Shown here in pieces: positions 6,901 through 9,247 of a stretch of 9,247 nt of DNA. Each line of letters opens with the position of its first letter. Position 1 is the stretch's first letter. A program made the translations under genes and the position numbers. The notes under the pieces were generated by a model that was not told the DNA's origin, did not search any database, and saw only the letters and a list, made by a program, of their open reading frames with translations. Source of the DNA: DATLNF01 sp046590575 (lineage in GTDB: Bacteria; Actinomycetota; Actinomycetes; BP-191); the NCBI GenBank assembly GCA_046590575.1, contig JBKJUS010000048.1, positions 1 to 9,247 on the forward strand, in the 5' to 3' direction.

Positions 6901-7253
6901 CGCTTGAGCAGGAAGTCTGCGTGCCCGCGCCAGCGTCCGTCGAAGAACGTGGCCTGGAAGATCACGTCCGGCCCGTCGAGCAGAGCCTCTTCGGTCAGCC
7001 GGGTCCGCTCCTCGAGCGAGAGGACGTCGGGGATCTCGACAACCGTGAGTCCCTGGGCGCGCAACGCCAAGAGCTCGCGGCCCTCGTGCGCCAAACCACG
7101 CTGCGCCAGCAGCTCGAGCATCGGGTCGTCACGGTCGGGCCTCACCAGCGCGCCCTCGGCGGCCTGGCGCTCAAGCTCGGTGCGATGCCCGCACGCGATA
7201 TGCCCGACCAGGTCGGTCGGGCTCACGACCAGCCGCGCGTCCTTCAGGTACAT
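3915..7253 (-). CDS. TM0106-family RecB-like nuclease / exonuclease-like / SF1B helicase fusion
   Basis: An 1112-residue cytoplasmic enzyme. Domain 1 (about 1-250) is a Cas4/RecB-like PD-(D/E)xK nuclease: D113 in HADF, D134-T-K136, and an AddB-type Fe-S cysteine set C21, C215, C218, C224. Domain 2 (about 310-495) is RNase H-fold and DEDD-like: LDLEGHP (D321, E323), HVYHYAAYEKSALKRL, and YNEEDV (D478). Domain 3 (about 700-1095) is a DNA2/NAM7-type helicase: GPPGSGKT (736-743), VIDEAGQ (D846, E847), GDPQQL (870-875), ETHR, TVDKLQGQE (1028-1036) and NRFNVAVSRAR (1063-1073). All core catalytic residues are present and the length is normal for TIGR03491-type proteins. A GGGGGAG Shine-Dalgarno precedes the ATG by 4 nt. 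Expected activity is ATP-driven unwinding with DNA cleavage, in repair or defence; the precise role is unknown. It heads a coupled operon with the small ORF and zinc-ribbon gene. Confidence 0.93.
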   Translation of the reverse strand: MYLKDARLVVSPTDLVGHIACGHRTELERQAAEGALVRPDRDDPMLELLAQRGLAHEGRELLALRAQGLTVVEIPDVLSLEERTRLTEEALLDGPDVIFQATFFDGRWRGHADFLLKRADRPSPRVPWSYDVADTKLSSKPKAAAFVQMALYGGHLERILGLGPELLTVITGDGQRHVTPMTEVVAYTRRQQLDFEAVLDGPVTDAIYPEPVDHCGYCRWTDVCADRRRTDDHLSLVAWMRRDHADQLRAAGITTVAQLAAAGVTPPEGCNSAIYERLHGQAVLQVRARETGAHCYEVLPPEEGRGFALLPPPSAGDLFLDLEGHPFESIEYLWGLSDAKGDFTAYWAHDDVAEKAAFEAVVDRIIGALDIYPELHVYHYAAYEKSALKRLMGKHTTREAEVDRLLRGGVFVDLYAVVRGGVRVSRESYSIKKLEVFYGFSRSAEVGDGATSVVEYERWMGSRDQSILDDIERYNEEDVASTVGLRDWLETLRAEVEAMAEVVRPTPRDGESSEKVARENAEVEALTAAVLARAEAAGDVDEQATFELAAGLVDWHRRESKPDWWAHFERLDADADDLVDDTSAIGRVTGPTAVGTVRRSTIWRYAFPPQETKLHVTSDVLAQETSEVVGTIHAIDAEAGWVEVARAVSKAPVVTAALLAPMPINDIQLRRATRRVITAALEYGLDGEGPYRAARALLARRMPRLRATSVPAGETPSGRVLRLGVALDKGCLPVQGPPGSGKTWTGARLVLDLVEDGKRVGITAFSHKAIGNMLSAIREAAVERGASVSVVQKCREDQECGVEGVTSVRSNEELLAAASEADVVAGTSYLWARDEMRDVVDTLVIDEAGQLSLANCLAVASAARDLVLLGDPQQLAQPAKATHPAGAGMSGLERVLGGQAVISPDLGVFLAETHRLAPAVCDFVSMSFYDGRLDVAGGCERQRILGDDDLSGAGVRWRPVVHTGRRSSSSEEVAVVAEIVSSLLGRHWIDRTGTERVLGVDDVLVLTPYNVQAGLIRAAVPEGVRVGTVDKLQGQEAAAVVYSTTSSSVEDVPRGLEFLYSPNRFNVAVSRARALCVLVGSPALLRARCRTVDQLRRVNRLCRYVEHAAGPA

Positions 7254-7257
7254 GCCA

Positions 7258-7264
7258 CTCCCCC
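7258..7264 (-). promoter_or_regulatory. ribosome binding site of the TM0106-family gene
   Basis: GGGGGAG on the minus strand lies 4 nt before the ATG at 7253. It is a good anti-16S match with slightly short spacing, and it fixes the start of the 1112-residue protein. Confidence 0.6.
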
Positions 7265-7284
7265 GTCACCAGCGAGTCTCCAGA

Positions 7285-7310
7285 GTGACAGCCGGGTGTG
7301 ACATCCGGGA
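7285..7310. repeat. tandem 13-bp direct repeat upstream of the helicase-nuclease gene
   Basis: GTGACAGCCGGGT (7285-7297) and GTGACATCCGGGA (7298-7310) are head-to-tail and match at 11 of 13 positions. A partial third copy (GTGAGA) follows at 7311. They lie 32-57 bp upstream of the helicase start, where a promoter or operator is expected. Spacing of 13 bp is slightly more than one helical turn. This may be a regulator-binding site; the binding protein is unknown. Confidence 0.4.
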
Positions 7311-7331
7311 GTGAGACTGGTCAGCGGTGCG

Positions 7332-7412
7332 CTACTCGTCGGACGCAGTGGCCCGAAGTCGAGCGACTGCGTCATTGAGATCGTCCAGATCGTGGTTCAC
7401 CGTCGCAGTCAC
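7332..7412 (-). other. possible 26-codon ORF or remnant after the XRE-MNT gene
   Basis: The frame reads MTATVNHDLDDLNDAVARLR, then ATASDE, from a GTG at 7412, beginning 19 bp after the XRE-MNT stop. The peptide is acidic and helical. A toxin or partner gene normally follows a MNT gene at this position, so it could be the remains of one. No Shine-Dalgarno is visible and the frame is short, so it may be chance. Confidence 0.2.
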
Positions 7413-7431
7413 GACCGAGTGCGAGGGCGAC

Positions 7432-7956
7432 TCACAGAGGGACCAAGTCGGCGTAGACCGCGGGTCGCACACCTGGCTTCAGGTCGCCGGCAGGGATGAG
7501 GTCGACAGTGCTGCCAAGGAGATTCTCCAGTCGGCTCTGGAGCCGGCCTAGCTCGAGCAAGCCCATCTCCCCGGGCAGGTCCACCAGCAGGTCGACGTCG
7601 CTGTCGACCCGGTCCTCACCGCGTGCGACGCTGCCGAACACCCCCCTGACCCGCACACCATGCTCGGCAGCAGTCCGAACGAGCGCCGCCCGCCGACGGC
7701 GCAGGACGCGCCCCACCGGACCCGTGAGTCGAGAGAGTTCGGCTCCGCTGCCTATGACGCGGAGTTCAAGGACGTGACCAGTCGCCGCTATCAGCCTAGC
7801 CAGCGAAGGGACGGACGGCTGCCGTCGGCCGGACTCGTACACGCTGACCACGCTCTGCGTAATTCCGGCGCGGGCAGCCAGCTCCGTCTGGGAAAGCCCG
7901 GCTCGTCGACGGGCCTCCCGCAGGAGTGCTGCTGCCGACGCGGTATCCGACCCCAT
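7432..7956 (-). CDS. XRE-MNT fusion: HTH plus MntA-like minimal nucleotidyltransferase
   Basis: A 174-residue protein from the ATG at 7956; an in-frame ATG also lies at 7968. Residues 8-60 are a full XRE HTH: LLREARRRAGLSQTELAARA, then GITQSVVSVYESGRRQPSV. Residues about 90-160 are a minimal nucleotidyltransferase: GVFGSVARGED (G108, S109), SDVDLLVDL (D120, D122) and a third acid at D152 in STVDLIP. Stand-alone MNT proteins (MntA) AMPylate and silence HEPN-type RNase toxins (HepT). An HTH fused in one chain would add autoregulation of the operon. No HEPN gene is found on either side, so the protein is an orphan here or acts on a distant partner. A -10-like TATGAT lies 7 nt before the start, suggesting a leaderless mRNA and supporting 7956. 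It stands between two helicase genes on the same strand. Confidence 0.87.
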   Translation of the reverse strand: MGSDTASAAALLREARRRAGLSQTELAARAGITQSVVSVYESGRRQPSVPSLARLIAATGHVLELRVIGSGAELSRLTGPVGRVLRRRRAALVRTAAEHGVRVRGVFGSVARGEDRVDSDVDLLVDLPGEMGLLELGRLQSRLENLLGSTVDLIPAGDLKPGVRPAVYADLVPL

Positions 7957-7963
7957 AGTGCTG

Positions 7964-7969
7964 ATCATA
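7964..7969 (-). promoter_or_regulatory. -10-like hexamer for the XRE-MNT gene (leaderless)
   Basis: TATGAT on the minus strand is close to the TATAAT consensus and lies 7 nt before the ATG at 7956. Transcription would start about at the start codon. No Shine-Dalgarno is visible before the ATG. A clear -35 hexamer was not found. Confidence 0.45.
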
Positions 7970-8030
7970 GCGTATTGTGCATGAAAAGATTGCGTAGCCT
8001 CGCCGAGCAACGGGATCAGTGATGCTGCCC

Positions 8031-8054
8031 GGAGCCGTCGGTCACGACGGCTCC
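8031..8054 (-). terminator. strong hairpin, likely terminator of the UvrD-like helicase gene
   Basis: Perfect 10-bp arms GGAGCCGTCG (8031-8040) and CGACGGCTCC (8045-8054) close a 4-nt loop. The hairpin lies 33-56 bp past the helicase stop codon. There is no U-tract, as is common for actinobacterial I-shaped terminators. It separates the helicase gene from the XRE-MNT promoter. Confidence 0.62.
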
Positions 8055-8086
8055 CTCGTCGCAATTCGATGGCGGGGCCGGTGAGC

Positions 8087-9247
8087 CTAGTTCGTCCTCG
8101 CCGCCTGTAGGCGCTTCCGTACGCCGTCGCCGCCGTACCGGGCGATCTCGTCGAGGTCGCCGCAGACGACTAGCAGGGTGCGCGCACGTGAAAGGCCGAC
8201 GTAGAGCTTCTCCCGCTGACGACCGTCGTCCCGGAAGCCGTTGACGGCGAGGATGACGACCGACCGCTCCAGGCCCTTGAAGTTCAGGGTGTTGCCGTAG
8301 AAGACGTCGGTGCCGGCGAAGTACTCGTCCCAGTACGCCTCGAGCCCTATCTCGTCCTTCGCCATCTTCTGCAGCTCATGTCGGTGGTGGGTGGTGAGCA
8401 GCGCGATCTGGCCCGGCTGCCAACCCTCTCCGAGCAGGTTGTCCACCGCGTCGTCCGCCGCACCGATCGCCTCGGCCGCCGTGCATTGCCAGAAGCGCAC
8501 CGGCACGCCCTCCGCGCCACGCCACTTGAGCCTGCGTGCCGTCAGACTGCCGAAGGCTCGGCCGATCGCCTGGGTGTTGCGCACGTTCTCGTCGAGGTCG
8601 ACCGGCACGAGTCCCAGGTCGGCCGGCGGCGCGCCGTACCGGGAGAAGATCCGCTGCTCCGGATCGCTGAAGACATAAATGCCGCCCGACTCGCGGTCGC
8701 GCAGACAAGCGAGCAGAGACGGCCACCAGGACTCCGCGAAGTCCTGCGCCTCATCGACGACGACGTCATCGATCCGCACCTTGCTCGGTGCATCCCCGGC
8801 GGCCGAGAGCAGGGCCGCCGGCAGCTCGGTCTCCCAGTAGTCCGGGTCATCCTCGCGAGCGGCATCGGCAGGGATGCCGAAGCGCACGGCCAGGCCATGG
8901 AACGTGCCGACGTACGACGGGCGCTCCTTGCTCGGCCACTTCGCAGTCATCCGCTGCAGGTACGTCGCGAGCCCGCGCGAGTAGCAGAGCAAGGCGACCG
9001 AGCGTCCCGTGCGGGTGAGCCGGCGAGCCTTCTCCAGGGCGAGGAACGTCTTGCCTGTGCCCGCGCCACCGGCGACCTCCAGCCGGTGGTTGCGGCCCAG
9101 CTTGTCCAGGACGACGAACTGCCGGGTGGTCAGCTGCTCGCAGCGCGCTTCCTCCTCGTCGGCGAGGGAGAGCAGGCTGGCCTGACTGGGCAACGAGCCC
9201 GCGAGCACGCTGCAGATCCATTCGACGTCCTCGGCCGAGACCGGTGG
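8087..9247 (-). CDS. UvrD-like SF1A helicase, 5' end beyond the window (NERD-helicase type)
   Basis: The frame is open to the right edge, so the gene is partial at its 5' end with 386 codons visible. A GTG at 9208 exists but 13 coding-like residues precede it, so it need not be the start. Motifs, numbered from that GTG: Q-motif LTTRQ (26-30), GGAGTGKT (47-54), VVVDEAQDF (150-157), FSDPEQRIF (180-188), DENVRNTQAI (206-215), GNTLNFKGLE (305-314) and LYVGLSRAR (335-343). This is a complete set for an ATP-dependent 3'-5' SF1A helicase, though much smaller than UvrD/PcrA because 1B/2B insertions are reduced. Proteins with this layout commonly carry a NERD nuclease domain at the N-terminus, which would be off the window. 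A strong hairpin follows the stop. The cellular role is not known; repair or anti-phage functions are both plausible. Confidence 0.88.
   Translation of the reverse strand, partial: PPVSAEDVEWICSVLAGSLPSQASLLSLADEEEARCEQLTTRQFVVLDKLGRNHRLEVAGGAGTGKTFLALEKARRLTRTGRSVALLCYSRGLATYLQRMTAKWPSKERPSYVGTFHGLAVRFGIPADAAREDDPDYWETELPAALLSAAGDAPSKVRIDDVVVDEAQDFAESWWPSLLACLRDRESGGIYVFSDPEQRIFSRYGAPPADLGLVPVDLDENVRNTQAIGRAFGSLTARRLKWRGAEGVPVRFWQCTAAEAIGAADDAVDNLLGEGWQPGQIALLTTHHRHELQKMAKDEIGLEAYWDEYFAGTDVFYGNTLNFKGLERSVVILAVNGFRDDGRQREKLYVGLSRARTLLVVCGDLDEIARYGGDGVRKRLQAARTN

Noticed and set aside
5355..7301. 648-codon open frame on the plus strand
   Set aside because: It lies entirely opposite the TM0106-family gene, whose motifs are complete. 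Its translation is V/R/D/P-rich without recognisable domains, as expected from an antisense shadow in high-GC DNA.
1..9247. CRISPR array, tRNA, insertion sequence or att site
   Set aside because: No regularly spaced repeats, cloverleaf-like sequence, transposase motifs or terminal inverted repeats were seen on either strand.

Overview
The window is high-GC DNA of actinobacterial type. The evidence is GC-rich codon third positions, frequent GTG starts, 4-nt ATGA/GTGA stop-start overlaps, and at least two genes whose -10-like hexamer sits 6-7 nt before the start codon, suggesting leaderless mRNAs. No tRNA, rRNA, CRISPR array, transposase or integrase was seen. The genus cannot be fixed from this sequence.

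Region 1 (1-811) is a graveyard of toxin-antitoxin (TA) loci. A HigB/RelE-like toxin runs leftward out of the window and is broken by an in-frame TGA. An AT-rich palindrome lies at its start. An XRE-type regulator reads rightward from the same spot and lacks the first helix of its HTH. It is followed by a 50-codon stub of what looks like an AbiEii/AbiGii-type nucleotidyltransferase toxin.

Region 2 (816-3104) is ordinary chromosome. A leftward, translationally coupled three-gene membrane operon (DUF1003, DUF421/YetF-like, and a small single-pass protein with four cysteines) is divergent from a secreted purple-acid-phosphatase-type metallophosphoesterase. Just after the phosphoesterase is a frameshifted gene remnant (about 3105-3282).

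Region 3 (3278-9247) is entirely leftward and dominated by two DNA-processing enzymes. One is an 1112-residue TM0106-family protein that joins a Cas4/RecB-like Fe-S nuclease, an RNase H-fold exonuclease-like domain and an SF1B helicase. The other is a UvrD-like SF1A helicase cut by the right edge, of the kind often fused to a NERD nuclease domain. Between them sits an XRE-MNT protein (HTH fused to a MntA-like minimal nucleotidyltransferase) with no HEPN toxin beside it. The large helicase is coupled by a GTGA overlap to a 42-codon gene, which is coupled by TGATG to a zinc-ribbon protein of unknown function. The resulting helicase/nuclease, small ORF and zinc-ribbon cassette, next to TA remnants and a second helicase, is the best candidate for an unrecognised nucleic-acid-processing or defence module. 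That role is inference.
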